Under the pieces are notes generated by a model. That model was not told where the DNA came from. It made no database searches and worked only from the letters and a program-made list of their open reading frames with translations. The position numbers were made by a program, and so were the translations under genes. This document shows, in pieces, positions 38,143-46,770 of a stretch of 64,000 bases of DNA. The DNA is from Spirochaetales bacterium (GTDB lineage Bacteria; Spirochaetota; Spirochaetia; Treponematales; UBA12059), in the NCBI GenBank assembly GCA_016926955.1, contig JAFGNN010000007.1, positions 49,676 to 113,675 of the forward strand, in the 5' to 3' direction. Numbering within the stretch: position 1 is the stretch's first letter; every line of letters begins with the position of its first letter.

Positions 38143-38570
38143 GAGCGGAAGTCTCCGCCGCCCGGCCCGGCCTCGGGAACCCGCGTGCCGTGCGACTTCA
38201 TGAACGCGAGGAGGGCCTCTTCGACGCCCTTTCCCGCTCCGGAGGCGCGGACGTCGCCATGGACCACAGAGCCCTCCGCGGCGTCAAAAGCCGGAGCGAA
38301 GACGTTGCCGATCACGACGGCGCCTTCGAGCAAGACCGCGCGCTCGAGTACCACCACGTCACCCTTCACAAGGCCGCCGATGATGGCCGAGCGTGCCTGG
38401 ATGTCCGCGCCCACCCTGCCCTTGCCGCCCACCACGACCTTGCCGCTCGCGCGGACCGCGCCTGCCACGTCGCCGTCGATGCGCAACATGCCCGCCACGA
38501 CGAGGTCGCCGGCGACCGAGGAGCCGGCGCCGACGAGGGTGTTTACGATGACGTCACGAGTATCGGACAT
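38130..38570 (-). CDS. bactofilin
   Basis: 146 aa cytoskeletal polymer protein. The central part is a run of short beta-helix repeats: SSVAGDLVVAGMLRIDGDV, SGKVVVGGKGRVGADIQAR, AIIGGLVKGDVVVLERAVL, flanked by short charged tails. Bactofilins scaffold cell-wall enzymes at sites of curvature; the M23 peptidase gene directly upstream is a classic partner. The ATG is 6 nt after a strong promoter with no Shine-Dalgarno. Confidence 0.94.
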   Translation of the reverse strand: MSDTRDVIVNTLVGAGSSVAGDLVVAGMLRIDGDVAGAVRASGKVVVGGKGRVGADIQARSAIIGGLVKGDVVVLERAVLLEGAVVIGNVFAPAFDAAEGSVVHGDVRASGAGKGVEEALLAFMKSHGTRVPEAGPGGGDFRSWKK

Positions 38571-38576
38571 GCGGGA

Positions 38577-38605
38577 ATGGTACCGGAGCGGGGCGCCTGA
38601 GTCAA
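38577..38605 (-). promoter_or_regulatory. leaderless-type promoter of the bactofilin gene
   Basis: Minus strand TTGACT (38605-38600), 17-nt spacer, TACCAT (38582-38577), 6 nt to the ATG at 38570. The -35 overlaps the M23 gene stop codon. Confidence 0.65.
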
Positions 38606-39621
38606 CGCGCGGCGCTGCGGAGGTGGAGGAAGCGGAGCGGATCGATGGTCTCGGTGCCGAGATGGACCTCGTAGTGGAGGTGCGGACCGGTGGAGATGCC
38701 CGTATTGCCGATGCGCCCGATCTGCTGGCCTTGACGGACGACCTGGCCCTTCGTCACGAGCGCTACCTGCATGTGGGCGTAGCGCGTGAAGAAGCCGTGC
38801 TTGTGCATGATGATGACATAGTTCCCGTATCCGGTGTCGCTCGCGACCGTCACGACGGTGCCATCGGCGGTGGCGAGGATGGGGTCGCCGGAACGGAAGG
38901 TGGAGATGTCGAGACCTTGGTGGAGGTACCAATATCCGAAGAGCGGATGCTCGTTCTGGCCGTAGTACATGGAGATGTGCCCGATACCGCCCTGGATCGG
39001 CCAGATGTTGGGAATCTCGGAAAGGGTGGACTCCTGCGCTTCCATGAGAGCGCCGAGCTCCTCGAGCGGCTTGACTGCCTTGTCGAGGTACCCGGCTACC
39101 TGTCGGATGGCCCCCACCTCGCGCATGCTGCCGGTTCCGAGATCCTGTACGTCGAAGAAGGCGGCGAGGTCGCCGTCCCGTGACGAATCGGAGGAATCGG
39201 AGATCTTGACGCCGATGCGGGACAGGGTAGTTGCGAGCGCGGTCTCGAAGGCGCGGGCCGAACGGACCAAGCCCGTGGTCTCGTCGCGGAGGGCGTCGAG
39301 ATCTTCGCGGGTCTGGTCGAGGCTGTCGGCCTTGCCGGCAAGGGCGAGGCTGGCATCGGTATAGCGCACGGACGAGTATACGAGCAGTCCCAGCCCGGCA
39401 ACCAGCGCGATCGCGATGGCCACGAGTCCGTAGAAACTGAGCTGGAAGTTGACGATGCGTTTTTCGGTATGAGGAACGAACATGACGGTCAGCTTCTGCC
39501 GACCGGCGCGGTTGACCTTTCCGGCCGCGTCGCCGACAGCCCGAGCCGCGTCGCCGACGGCCGAGCCGACCTTCCTGGCGATGTTGTTCTCGAGCTTCTT
39601 GTATTGTTTAAGCGTCGACAC
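38602..39621 (-). CDS. M23 (LytM-type) metallopeptidase, membrane-anchored
   Basis: 339 aa envelope peptidoglycan hydrolase. One N-terminal helix (FYGLVAIAIALVAGLGLLVY, about 60-84) is followed by a coiled coil (AGKADSLDQTREDLDALRDE). The C-terminal M23 domain has zinc ligands in LHQGLDIS near 238 and GPHLHYEVHLG near 313, so it looks active. GTG 39621 follows AGAGGAAG; GTG 39657 is an alternative. With bactofilin it forms a shape-determining pair as in Helicobacter and Leptospira relatives. Confidence 0.93.
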   Translation of the reverse strand: MSTLKQYKKLENNIARKVGSAVGDAARAVGDAAGKVNRAGRQKLTVMFVPHTEKRIVNFQLSFYGLVAIAIALVAGLGLLVYSSVRYTDASLALAGKADSLDQTREDLDALRDETTGLVRSARAFETALATTLSRIGVKISDSSDSSRDGDLAAFFDVQDLGTGSMREVGAIRQVAGYLDKAVKPLEELGALMEAQESTLSEIPNIWPIQGGIGHISMYYGQNEHPLFGYWYLHQGLDISTFRSGDPILATADGTVVTVASDTGYGNYVIIMHKHGFFTRYAHMQVALVTKGQVVRQGQQIGRIGNTGISTGPHLHYEVHLGTETIDPLRFLHLRSAAR

Positions 39622-39719
39622 GCGCTTCCTCTCGGTTTCGGGCGGATGACTAGTCACGCTAATCTAGCACTACAAGTATCGACTTGTCGAGAGGATTGCG
39701 AGGCAAAAGAATCGCCCTC

Positions 39720-39748
39720 TTGGAAACGCGGATCAGCCGATATATAGT
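39720..39748 (+). promoter_or_regulatory. leaderless-type promoter of the MBL-fold gene
   Basis: TTGGAA (39720-39725), 17-nt spacer, TATAGT (39743-39748), then 4 nt to ATG 39753 and 7 nt to ATG 39756. Confidence 0.6.
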
Positions 39749-39752
39749 GGAC

Positions 39753-40628
39753 ATGATGGAAACGGCAGACGGAAGGCGTACCCTCGGGCCCGGGGAAGCC
39801 GCGCTCGAGAACGACGGACGGCTTTCGCTGCTGTTCGTCGGCGCGGGTTCGGCTTTTTCCAAAAAATACTACCAGAACAACCTTCTCGTCGTGAAAGGAA
39901 CCGACCACGCGCTCGTGGACTGCGGCACCCGCGCGCCGGAGGCGCTCGACCTGCTCGGCGTTCCGGTCACGAAGATCGAGAACTATGTGGTGACCCACTC
40001 GCACGCCGACCACTCGGGCGGCCTCGAGGAGGTCATGCTCCTCAACCGCTACGTGACGAAGCGCAGGCCGCGCATCGTCGTGGCCCCCCGCTACGCTCGA
40101 CACTTGTGGAAGCGAACGCTCGCGGGTGGCGCTGCATATAACGAGCGCAAGGGCGGCCGCTGGTTGCGCTTCGACGAGCTCTGGGAACGGCTTCCCGTCC
40201 GGAGGATCCGAGGCGCCGACCGGGAGCGCCAGGTCGCGACGGTGGGCGGCATCGAGTTCCAGCTCTTCCGCACGATGCACATCCCCGACTCGGCGAGCTC
40301 ATGGCGCGACTCCTCGCCGAGCTACGGGGTCGTGATCGACCGGAGGGTGCTCTACACGAGCGACACCCGCTTCGACCCGGGTATGCTCGCCGACCTCGAC
40401 GCCGAATTCGGCTTCGAGGCCATCTTCCATGATTGCCAATTCTTCCCCGGCGGCGTCCACGCCTTCATCGAGGATCTCGGGACCCTGCCTCCGGCGATAA
40501 AATCGAAAACCCGACTCATGCATTACGGGGACGCGATGGACGGCAAGAGGGCGCGGGCAGCCGAGCTCGGCTTCGCGGGTTTCGTGGAGCAGTGGACGCC
40601 CTACGAGTTCCCCGTCCCGTCGACCTGA
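39753..40628 (+). CDS. metallo-beta-lactamase-fold hydrolase (RNase Z-like)
   Basis: 291 aa, cytoplasmic. The metal motif THSHADHSGGLEE is canonical; further ligands are likely in RTMHIPDSAS, YTSDTRFDPG and LMHYGDAMDG. The layout (no exosite arm, early FVGAGSAFSKKYYQNN) fits the RNase Z / phosphodiesterase side of the superfamily. Its substrate is unknown. The start lies 4-7 nt after a promoter; either of two adjacent ATGs may be used. It overlaps the next minus-strand reading frame by 28 bp at the 3' ends. Confidence 0.88.
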   Translation: MMETADGRRTLGPGEAALENDGRLSLLFVGAGSAFSKKYYQNNLLVVKGTDHALVDCGTRAPEALDLLGVPVTKIENYVVTHSHADHSGGLEEVMLLNRYVTKRRPRIVVAPRYARHLWKRTLAGGAAYNERKGGRWLRFDELWERLPVRRIRGADRERQVATVGGIEFQLFRTMHIPDSASSWRDSSPSYGVVIDRRVLYTSDTRFDPGMLADLDAEFGFEAIFHDCQFFPGGVHAFIEDLGTLPPAIKSKTRLMHYGDAMDGKRARAAELGFAGFVEQWTPYEFPVPST

Positions 40629-40954
40629 GCATCGTCCGCCGACGCCAGGTTCATGAGGGTCGCCGGGATGCCCGCGGCCTCGAGTAGCGCGGCGAAGCCC
40701 CGCGCGGCCCTCAACGCGCGTACCCGCTCGAGCCTGGCCACGGCGGGCGGCAGAGACGGCCACAAAGCGACCCGACCCTTCGAATCCACGCACGCGCCAT
40801 CGAAGCGCGCCGCCCCTGCCTTTCCGCGCGCCACGAGAAGAAGGCCCAACGCTTCCATCATCGAGGCGGCGTCGTAAGGCTCCGCGCGCGGACCGATCCG
40901 GACGCCGCCCCTCGCCGCCCGGCCGGGCGAGTCTCTCCGGGCTGTCTCAAACAT
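40601..40954 (-). CDS. hypothetical protein
   Basis: 117 aa, no family recognised. An Ala/Arg/Leu-rich sequence with two helical stretches (DAASMMEALGLLLVARG, VRALRAARGFAALLEAAG). It fills an otherwise empty 400-base gap and has TTGACA on its strand about 30 nt upstream, back to back with the promoter of the XRE regulator, but no clear Shine-Dalgarno. Its 3' end overlaps the MBL gene. It could be spurious. Confidence 0.4.
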   Translation of the reverse strand: MFETARRDSPGRAARGGVRIGPRAEPYDAASMMEALGLLLVARGKAGAARFDGACVDSKGRVALWPSLPPAVARLERVRALRAARGFAALLEAAGIPATLMNLASADDAQVDGTGNS

Positions 40955-40988
40955 GGCCACAAGCCATACAGCTCCATCCATCGGCAAA

Positions 40989-41017
40989 TTGTCAAGCCGC
41001 GCAGCGGGGACTAGCAT
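40989..41017 (+). promoter_or_regulatory. promoter of the XRE regulator gene
   Basis: TTGTCA (40989-40994), 17-nt spacer, TAGCAT (41012-41017), followed by GGAGG and the GTG at 41041. Confidence 0.55.
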
Positions 41018-41040
41018 CCCGCCAGCTTCGCGGAGGTCTA

Positions 41041-41379
41041 GTGACCCAGTTCCAGAGCGTGCTGATAAGGAACCTCAAACGTTATCGTTCCGAATCCGGG
41101 CTGACGCAAGCGGGCCTCGCGGAATCCGCCGGGATCAGCACCGGGTATGTCGCCGAAATCGAATCAGGCCGCAAGTACCCCTCCCCCGAGTTGCTCGAAC
41201 GACTCGCGAAAGCGCTCTCGGTCCGCCCCTTCAGGCTCTTCATGGCCGACGAGGACCTGGTCGCCCTGCTTCGCGCGGAGCTGGCCTATCTGCTCGCCCC
41301 GGATGGCCCGGACGCCTTCGTCGCCGAGATGGCGGAAGCCCTCCGTCGAAGGCTCCTGCCTCCCGAAACGAAGGACTGA
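41041..41379 (+). CDS. XRE-family helix-turn-helix regulator
   Basis: 112 aa DNA-binding protein. The HTH runs LKRYRSESGLTQAGLAESAG then STGYVAEIESGRKYPSPELL, a typical Cro/CI-type fold; KALSVRPFRLFM closes it. The C-terminal 40 residues are helical. The GTG start follows GGAGG. No linked target operon is obvious; the 565-base region downstream has no gene. Confidence 0.92.
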   Translation: MTQFQSVLIRNLKRYRSESGLTQAGLAESAGISTGYVAEIESGRKYPSPELLERLAKALSVRPFRLFMADEDLVALLRAELAYLLAPDGPDAFVAEMAEALRRRLLPPETKD

Positions 41380-41786
41380 AACCTGCCTGCGTTTTAAACG
41401 GCGAGGTGCGCCATGTGAACCTTGCAGGGCGGGTCCTGGCGCGGAAAAATCCACGCCCCCTCTCGCCACGGATATCGGGGGCGTTCGGGGGTGCGGCTTT
41501 TCCGCGTCACCCGCCGCCCGGCTCCGTTCCATGAAGCAGCGACCGTGTGAAGCGCTTCCACGCCGCCGCATCGGAAGGCCATCCCAGGCAACTGAAGCAC
41601 GACTTCATCATGCCGCCAGACCGGACACTTGGCGGATCGGCCAACCGCTTTGGGTTTCAAGCAAGCCGGCCCTTCCCCGCGCCCGCCTGAACGGCACGCC
41701 GCCCCGGAGCCTGCCCCCCCCCCATGAAAGCGGCGTGCAAGCGCAAACCCGACGCAGCGCCTCGCGGAGGATGGCAGGACGGCGGG

Positions 41787-41887
41787 TGACGAGCGAAAGC
41801 GCGCCCCCGAACGAGAGCTTGAGTGAGTGGGGTGTGCTTTCGCTCGTCAGGCCCCGCCCTGGAATGCCCGGATAACGCCCTTCGCCG
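41787..41887 (+). repeat. structured element, copy 2
   Basis: A 14-bp perfect stem, TGACGAGCGAAAGC (41787-41800) / GCTTTCGCTCGTCA (41836-41849), encloses a 35-nt loop with GAGTGGGGTG (41825-41834). It is followed by GGCCCC and AACGCCCTTCGCCG (41874-41887). Aligns with 27500-27592 with identical 24-nt spacing between CGAAAGC and GAGTGGGG. Confidence 0.6.
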
Positions 41888-41893
41888 TATTTA

Positions 41894-41927
41894 CGAAGAT
41901 CCCCGCCATCACCGGCGGGGATCTTCG
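41894..41927. terminator. 14-bp perfect hairpin terminator
   Basis: CGAAGATCCCCGCC pairs with GGCGGGGATCTTCG across a 6-nt loop, just downstream of the NYN gene stop on the minus strand. Confidence 0.8.
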
Positions 41928-41944
41928 CTTCGAGGAAACGCGAC

Positions 41945-42712
41945 TCAGCGCTTGCGGGCGCGGACGAAGATCTGCTTGCCGGAGTCGTTGGGATTCTGCC
42001 GTTCCTCCACGTCGAACCACCCGCAACCCCTGATCAGCTCGCCGAACTTGCGGAAGCCATAGTTGCGCGGGTCGAAGTCGGGCTGGCGGTTGGCGACGTA
42101 CTGGCCGACGGGTCCGAGGTAGGACCAGCCGAACTCGTCGGCGGAATCCTCCACTGCCTCCACAAGAAGAGCCCGGAGCTTGCGGTCATTCTTCCAATCC
42201 GCCGCCTGAGCGTGGCGCTTGCGCTCCGCCGGGGGTTTTTCGCGCTCCTCCTCCTCTTCCCGCAGGATCTCGGTGTAGAGGAATTTGTCGCAGGCGGCCA
42301 CAAAGGGCTTCGGGGTCTTGCGCTCGCCGAACCCGATGACCAGCTTTCCGGCCTCGCGCAGGCGGGCCGCCAGGCGCGTGAAGTCCGAATCGCTCGATAC
42401 GATGCAAAAGCCGTCGAGCTTCTCGGTATAGAGCAGGTCCATGGCGTCTATGATCATGGCGCTGTCGGTGGCGTTCTTGCCCGAGGTGTAGGAGAACTGC
42501 TGGATGGGCTGCAGCGCCCAATCGAGCAACTTGTCCTTCCAGTGCTTGAGGTTCGTCGTGGTCCAGTCGCCGTAGATCCGCTTGACGCTGGCCACGCCGT
42601 ACTTGGCGACCTCGGCGAGGAGGCCTTCGACGATCCAGGACTGGGTATTGTCGGCATCGACCAGCACGGCGAGCTTCAGCTGCGAGCGGTCTTCCTTATT
42701 GTTCGCGTTCAT
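41945..42712 (-). CDS. NYN-domain nuclease-like protein with OST-HTH/LOTUS domain
   Basis: 255 aa. The N-terminal NYN (PIN-like) domain carries the acidic residues of an RNase site: KLAVLVDADNTQSW, TSGKNATDSAMIIDAMDLL, GFCIVSSDSDFTRLA. A charged linker (REEEEEREKPPAERKRH) leads to a C-terminal LOTUS/OST-HTH module (LRALLVEAVEDSADEFGW, YGFRKFGELIRGCGWFDVEE), which binds RNA in other systems. ATG 42712 sits 6 nt after GGAG and overlaps the upstream gene by 17 bp, so it belongs to the XPB operon. Biological target unknown. Confidence 0.9.
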   Translation of the reverse strand: MNANNKEDRSQLKLAVLVDADNTQSWIVEGLLAEVAKYGVASVKRIYGDWTTTNLKHWKDKLLDWALQPIQQFSYTSGKNATDSAMIIDAMDLLYTEKLDGFCIVSSDSDFTRLAARLREAGKLVIGFGERKTPKPFVAACDKFLYTEILREEEEEREKPPAERKRHAQAADWKNDRKLRALLVEAVEDSADEFGWSYLGPVGQYVANRQPDFDPRNYGFRKFGELIRGCGWFDVEERQNPNDSGKQIFVRARKR

Positions 42713-44882
42713 CGTCATCTCCGAAGAAAAGGATGCGGACGCGGCGCAACGCGCCGACGGCCGCCATGGAAATATCGAAACGATCGCCGGGATGGCGGGA
42801 CGCGGCCTCTTCCGTTCCACCGGCCCGTCTCCCGGAAAAATCCGCGCCTCGAGCGTCGCCGACGATCACGGAGCGAAGCTCCAGGCTGTCGCCCTTACGC
42901 CTGAGCTCGAGCGGCCGGACGAGGACCTTCGTCGCGCGGCCGCCCTCGTCGCGCCCGGGCACGGCAAGCTCGAGCAGATCGAAGCGCGAGCGGAGCACGC
43001 GCTCGACCGCCCGGACCTTGCCCACATGATCAAGCGCCCCGACCTCGGAGCGGTCCGACGGCGGGTCAGCCCTGCCCAGCTGATCGATCGTCAGCACGAG
43101 GCGCCGCGCGACGCGCTCGGCGAGCTCCCTTTCCCGATCGACGCCCGCGCCGAGCGCCGCGAGAGCCTTCCGCAGGATCTCGACGCGGGCGGAAGCGGCG
43201 CCCGGGTCCCAATCGTCCGACGCCGTGGCGCCGTCCGCGAGCGCGCGGAGCCCGGAGACGGCGAGCCTTATGGCCGCCGGATCATGTTCGGGCAGGCTTC
43301 CGGAACGCGCAAGCTCCCGGAGCGGCATCGATCCGGAGACTGGTGCCCCGTGCATGGCGGGCGCTGGCAAACCGACACGCTCGAAGGCTTCGAGAACGGC
43401 ATCGAGTCGTTCTTCGGGCACGAACCAGGCGCCTTCCGCGATTCGCTCGAGACCGAGCTCCGTAAAAGCGGGAACGGCGGCCAGCAGGACCTGGGCCTGG
43501 CCGCTCGCGACGATGGTTGCGCCGCGATACACGCGAAGTGATTTCCGGTCCCGCTCCCACGCCTCGAGATTGAACGCCGCGCCCTGGGGTACCGGCCGCC
43601 CGGTGGCGGCTTCGAGCCTTCCGATGATCTCCCGCGCGTCCAAGCCAGCCTCGAACGCGGCGGTCACCGAGGAGCGGTCTACCCTGAGCGTCCAGGTCCG
43701 ATCGCGCTTCTCGAGCCGTCCGACCAAGGCCGCGAGGCACAGGGCGGCGGCCCCGGCTCCCGGCATGGCCCGAAGTTCCATGCTCGCTTCGAGCATGAGC
43801 TCGGGTCCCGACGCCTCCGCCCGGGCGGCCCGCGGAGAGGGCGCGATGCCCGCGGCGCCGTGGCCGTAGGCCCCCACCGCCAGCATCGCCCCAACGAAAG
43901 CCCTGGCGGAAACCGTCACGCCGGAGCGCAAGCCCGCCGCCAGGGCCAGCCGCTCGGCGCCGTCGCGCGGCATCGCCGTACCGGGCACGGACGCCTCCAG
44001 GAAGGCTCCACAGAACGCGGCGCCCGCCGAAGGGTCTGGGACGGACGGGCCGAAGCCGCCGTCCGAGCTCGCGATCCCCGCGAGCAGGCGTTCCACCAGA
44101 GAACGCTCGCCCGACTCCGCGGCGGCGCGGAAAGCCGCGCCGTCCAGCGTCGTATTCTCGCCATCGCCTGACAGGAAAAGCGCGCCTTTGAACGCCTGGA
44201 CGAGCACGTCGGCGCGGTCCCGGGCGGCTCCCGACGGCCCGGGCTCCGCGCGCCTGTCAAGTTCCGGCAACAGCGCCAAAACGCGCTTCCTGGTCCTGAG
44301 CGAAAGAGAACCCGAACGGCCGAAGGCCCTGGGTTCCCGGGCCAGAACTCCCACGAACGCGCAGGCCGTCTCGGCCTCGAGCCACGCCTCCGGCGGAAGC
44401 GAGGCGGATGGCCGAGCGCCGAAGAGGGAGGATGGATCCGCGATGCTCGCGACGAAAGGGGCGAGCGGAGGCGAAATGTCGACGACCCGCTCCGGACCGA
44501 CGCCGGTCTTGTACGTACAGAGCCGTTCCCTGAGCGCCGCGACGCGGCCGAGCGCTTCGAAGACCGCCCCTTCGTCACCTTCGGGCGCGAGGATGGCGGC
44601 GAGCTCGTCCTCGGTCCGGGGTCCGAACACCGAGAGCGCGGCGAGCGCCTTCCTGTCCTCGTCGTCGAGCAGGTCGCGCAGGGCTTCGGCCGTATCGGGG
44701 CGACGCATGAAGGCCTCGAGCCGAGACACGAGGTCGTGCTTGTTGTACGGCGTCCTCAGCGGACCGAGGTAGTTCCGGGCGGCTTCGATGAGGAAACGGG
44801 TGGAGCCGGAGAGCAGGGCTGCCCGCCACGCCTCGATCGGGGTCGTGCCGGCGAAATGCCGGATCGGATCGCCGGATCTCAC
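42696..44882 (-). CDS. XPB-associated protein with Helicase_C_3-like domain
   Basis: 728 aa, cytoplasmic. An N-terminal winged-helix-like part (RFLIEAARNYLGPLRTPYNK, DDEDRKALAALSVFGPRTED) is followed by a long Ala-rich helical middle. A region near 440-500 (AGLDAREIIGRLEAATGRP, FNLEAWERDRKSLRVYRG) resembles PF13625, the module also found at the N-terminus of bacterial XPB. Mycobacteria keep a similar protein next to XPB. No ATPase or nuclease motif is seen. GTG start overlapping the XPB stop (GTGA); its 3' end overlaps the NYN gene. Confidence 0.78.
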   Translation of the reverse strand: MRSGDPIRHFAGTTPIEAWRAALLSGSTRFLIEAARNYLGPLRTPYNKHDLVSRLEAFMRRPDTAEALRDLLDDEDRKALAALSVFGPRTEDELAAILAPEGDEGAVFEALGRVAALRERLCTYKTGVGPERVVDISPPLAPFVASIADPSSLFGARPSASLPPEAWLEAETACAFVGVLAREPRAFGRSGSLSLRTRKRVLALLPELDRRAEPGPSGAARDRADVLVQAFKGALFLSGDGENTTLDGAAFRAAAESGERSLVERLLAGIASSDGGFGPSVPDPSAGAAFCGAFLEASVPGTAMPRDGAERLALAAGLRSGVTVSARAFVGAMLAVGAYGHGAAGIAPSPRAARAEASGPELMLEASMELRAMPGAGAAALCLAALVGRLEKRDRTWTLRVDRSSVTAAFEAGLDAREIIGRLEAATGRPVPQGAAFNLEAWERDRKSLRVYRGATIVASGQAQVLLAAVPAFTELGLERIAEGAWFVPEERLDAVLEAFERVGLPAPAMHGAPVSGSMPLRELARSGSLPEHDPAAIRLAVSGLRALADGATASDDWDPGAASARVEILRKALAALGAGVDRERELAERVARRLVLTIDQLGRADPPSDRSEVGALDHVGKVRAVERVLRSRFDLLELAVPGRDEGGRATKVLVRPLELRRKGDSLELRSVIVGDARGADFSGRRAGGTEEAASRHPGDRFDISMAAVGALRRVRILFFGDDDEREQ

Positions 44883-46549
44883 GGCGTCTCGTCCCACGCC
44901 TCTATGGCGTAACGATAACCTTGCTCGGCAAGGAAGCGCTGCCGGTTCGCCGCGAACTCCTCCTCGACCGTCCACCGCGAAACGATGGAATAGAAATGGC
45001 TGTTGCGCTGTTTCGGCCGAAGGATGCGTCCGAGCCTCTGCGCCTCCTCCTGCCGGCTGCCGAAAGCTCCCGACACCTGGATGGCCACCGAGGCGTCCGG
45101 CAGGTCGATGGCGAAGTTCGCCACCTTCGACACCACGATGACCCGGGCCTTGCCGGCCTTGAAGTCGGCGTAGATCCGCTCGCGCTCCGGGTTCGGCGTC
45201 TTGCCCGTGATGATCGGCGCGTTCAAGAGCTTCGCGAGGTGGCCAAGCTGGTCAAGATACTGCCCGATGACCAGGATGTGATCCTCCGGGTGGTTCTCCA
45301 CAAGCTCGCGAACCACTTCGAGCTTGGCCCGATTCTCGGCCGCCAGACGGTACTTCTGCCTGAGCTCGGCCACCGCGTAGCGCACCTGGTCGTGCTCGGG
45401 CAGGGGCACCCGGATCTCGCGGCAAACCGCCTCCGCGATGAACCCGCGGCGCTCGAGGTCCTTCCACGGCGCGTCGTAGCGCTTGGGACCGATCAGGGCG
45501 AACACGTCCTCCTCGCGACCGTCCTCCCGCACGAGCGTCGCGGTGAGCCCGAGGCGTCGGACTGCCTGGATCTCCGCCACCACGCGGAACACCGGGGCGG
45601 GTAGCAGGTGCACTTCGTCGTAGACGATGAGCCCCCACTTCTCGCGGCGGAACAGCTCGAAGTGCGGGAAGTCCGACTCCTTGTCCGGCCGCCATACGAG
45701 CACCTGGTAGGTGGCGATCGTGACCGGCCGCACGTCCTTCGCGCCGCCGGTATATTCGCCCACGTCCTCGCGCCGAATCCAGGTCTTGTCCAGCAGCTCG
45801 TCGATCCACTGGTGGACCGCCGCCACGTTCGTCGTCACCACGAGCGTTTTCCGGCCGATGCCCGCCATGGCCGCCATGGCCACCACGGTCTTGCCGGCGC
45901 CGCAGGGCAACACCGCCACCCCGTAGCCCGAGCCGGGGCCGCGGTCGCCGAGGACCGCGGACGCCGCGTCCGTCTGGTAAGGCCGAAGCGCGAAGGGTCG
46001 TCCCGCCAGGGTCTCGTCGCGGAGGCGCAACTCGAAGGGATCGCCGTCCGCGAGCGGGGCGTCGTCGCGCACCGGCCAACCGAGCCGGATGAGCTCCTGC
46101 TTGACCGTGCCGCGGTCGACCAGCTTGACGAGGAATCCGTCGCCGTCGGGCTCCAGCCACTTCCGGAGACGCCTGGAGGCGCCGAGCTCGTCCGCCACTC
46201 GCGGGTCGGCGCAGACGAGCCGGAGGGTCCGTCCCTCGGCGTCCGCCTCGCGCAGGGAAAGCCGACCGAAGCGCGCGATGGTCTCCCGCGCCGACACGAG
46301 CACGCTCTCCGGCACCTCGTAGCGCGACCAGCGCGCGAGCGTCGCCCCGAGAGCGTCCGCGTCCAAGCCTGCCGAGGCCGCGTTCCAGAGCGAAAGCGGC
46401 GTGATGCGATAGCTGTGCATGTGCTCGGGGCTCTTCTCGAGATTGGCGAACACGCCGAGCTCGGCCCGCGCCTCCTCGAAGGAAGGGTCGTGGGCGTCGA
46501 GGAGGAGGCTAAGGTCGCTCTGTACGATCAGCGGTCGTCCGTCGGGCAT
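44879..46549 (-). CDS. XPB/Rad25-family SF2 DNA helicase
   Basis: 556 aa. The N-terminal PF13625-like module has LIVQSDLSLLLDAHDPSFEE and HSYRITPLSLWNAASAG. The helicase core has Walker A VLPCGAGKTVVAM near 218, motif II VYDEVHLLPAPVF near 308, motif III LGLTATLVREDGREED with the XPB-specific R-E-D element, and motif VI SRQEEAQRLGRILRP. Bacterial XPBs unwind DNA 3'-5' and are known in Treponema and mycobacteria. ATG 46549 lies 7 nt after TACACT with no Shine-Dalgarno. First gene of a three-gene operon. Confidence 0.94.
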   Translation of the reverse strand: MPDGRPLIVQSDLSLLLDAHDPSFEEARAELGVFANLEKSPEHMHSYRITPLSLWNAASAGLDADALGATLARWSRYEVPESVLVSARETIARFGRLSLREADAEGRTLRLVCADPRVADELGASRRLRKWLEPDGDGFLVKLVDRGTVKQELIRLGWPVRDDAPLADGDPFELRLRDETLAGRPFALRPYQTDAASAVLGDRGPGSGYGVAVLPCGAGKTVVAMAAMAGIGRKTLVVTTNVAAVHQWIDELLDKTWIRREDVGEYTGGAKDVRPVTIATYQVLVWRPDKESDFPHFELFRREKWGLIVYDEVHLLPAPVFRVVAEIQAVRRLGLTATLVREDGREEDVFALIGPKRYDAPWKDLERRGFIAEAVCREIRVPLPEHDQVRYAVAELRQKYRLAAENRAKLEVVRELVENHPEDHILVIGQYLDQLGHLAKLLNAPIITGKTPNPERERIYADFKAGKARVIVVSKVANFAIDLPDASVAIQVSGAFGSRQEEAQRLGRILRPKQRNSHFYSIVSRWTVEEEFAANRQRFLAEQGYRYAIEAWDETP

Positions 46550-46656
46550 TCGTATGAGTGTAGTACGAGGAGGCACCGCGCGGAAAGGGCGGCGGCCGCT
46601 CCGGCGCGCGCTTCGGGGAAGCCGGCGGCAGGTTCGCGGGGAAAAACCATCCGCCG

Positions 46657-46668
46657 GGGACAGACCTC
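46657..46668 (+). repeat. dispersed 12-bp word GGGACAGACCTC
   Basis: Exact copy in the 221-bp spacer between the divergent XPB and methyltransferase genes. Confidence 0.65.
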
Positions 46669-46770
46669 GGTCGGTGGCACGTCTCGGCGGGAGAATCGCG
46701 CCACCCTGGCTGCCCCGTAGGATCGCACCGCTCACTGGCCCGCATCCGTCCACGAGGGTACAATCCAGCC

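Larger units (their letters stand above)
41380..41944. other. 565-base intergenic region with structured elements and no supported gene
   Basis: Contains, in order: nested inverted repeats (outer CGCGGAAAA 41440-41448 / TTTTCCGCG 41498-41506; inner ACGCCCCC 41453-41460 / GGGGGCGT 41477-41484), a C-run near 41710, the second copy of the two-copy structured element (41787-41887), and a terminator (41894-41927). Open frames here have no family match, signal or ribosome binding site worth reporting. Confidence 0.6.

Noticed and set aside
41787..41887. Integron attC site
   Set aside because: The fold-back shape suggested attC, but I could not place the paired RYYYAAC / GTTRRRY core sites and there is no integrase in the window.
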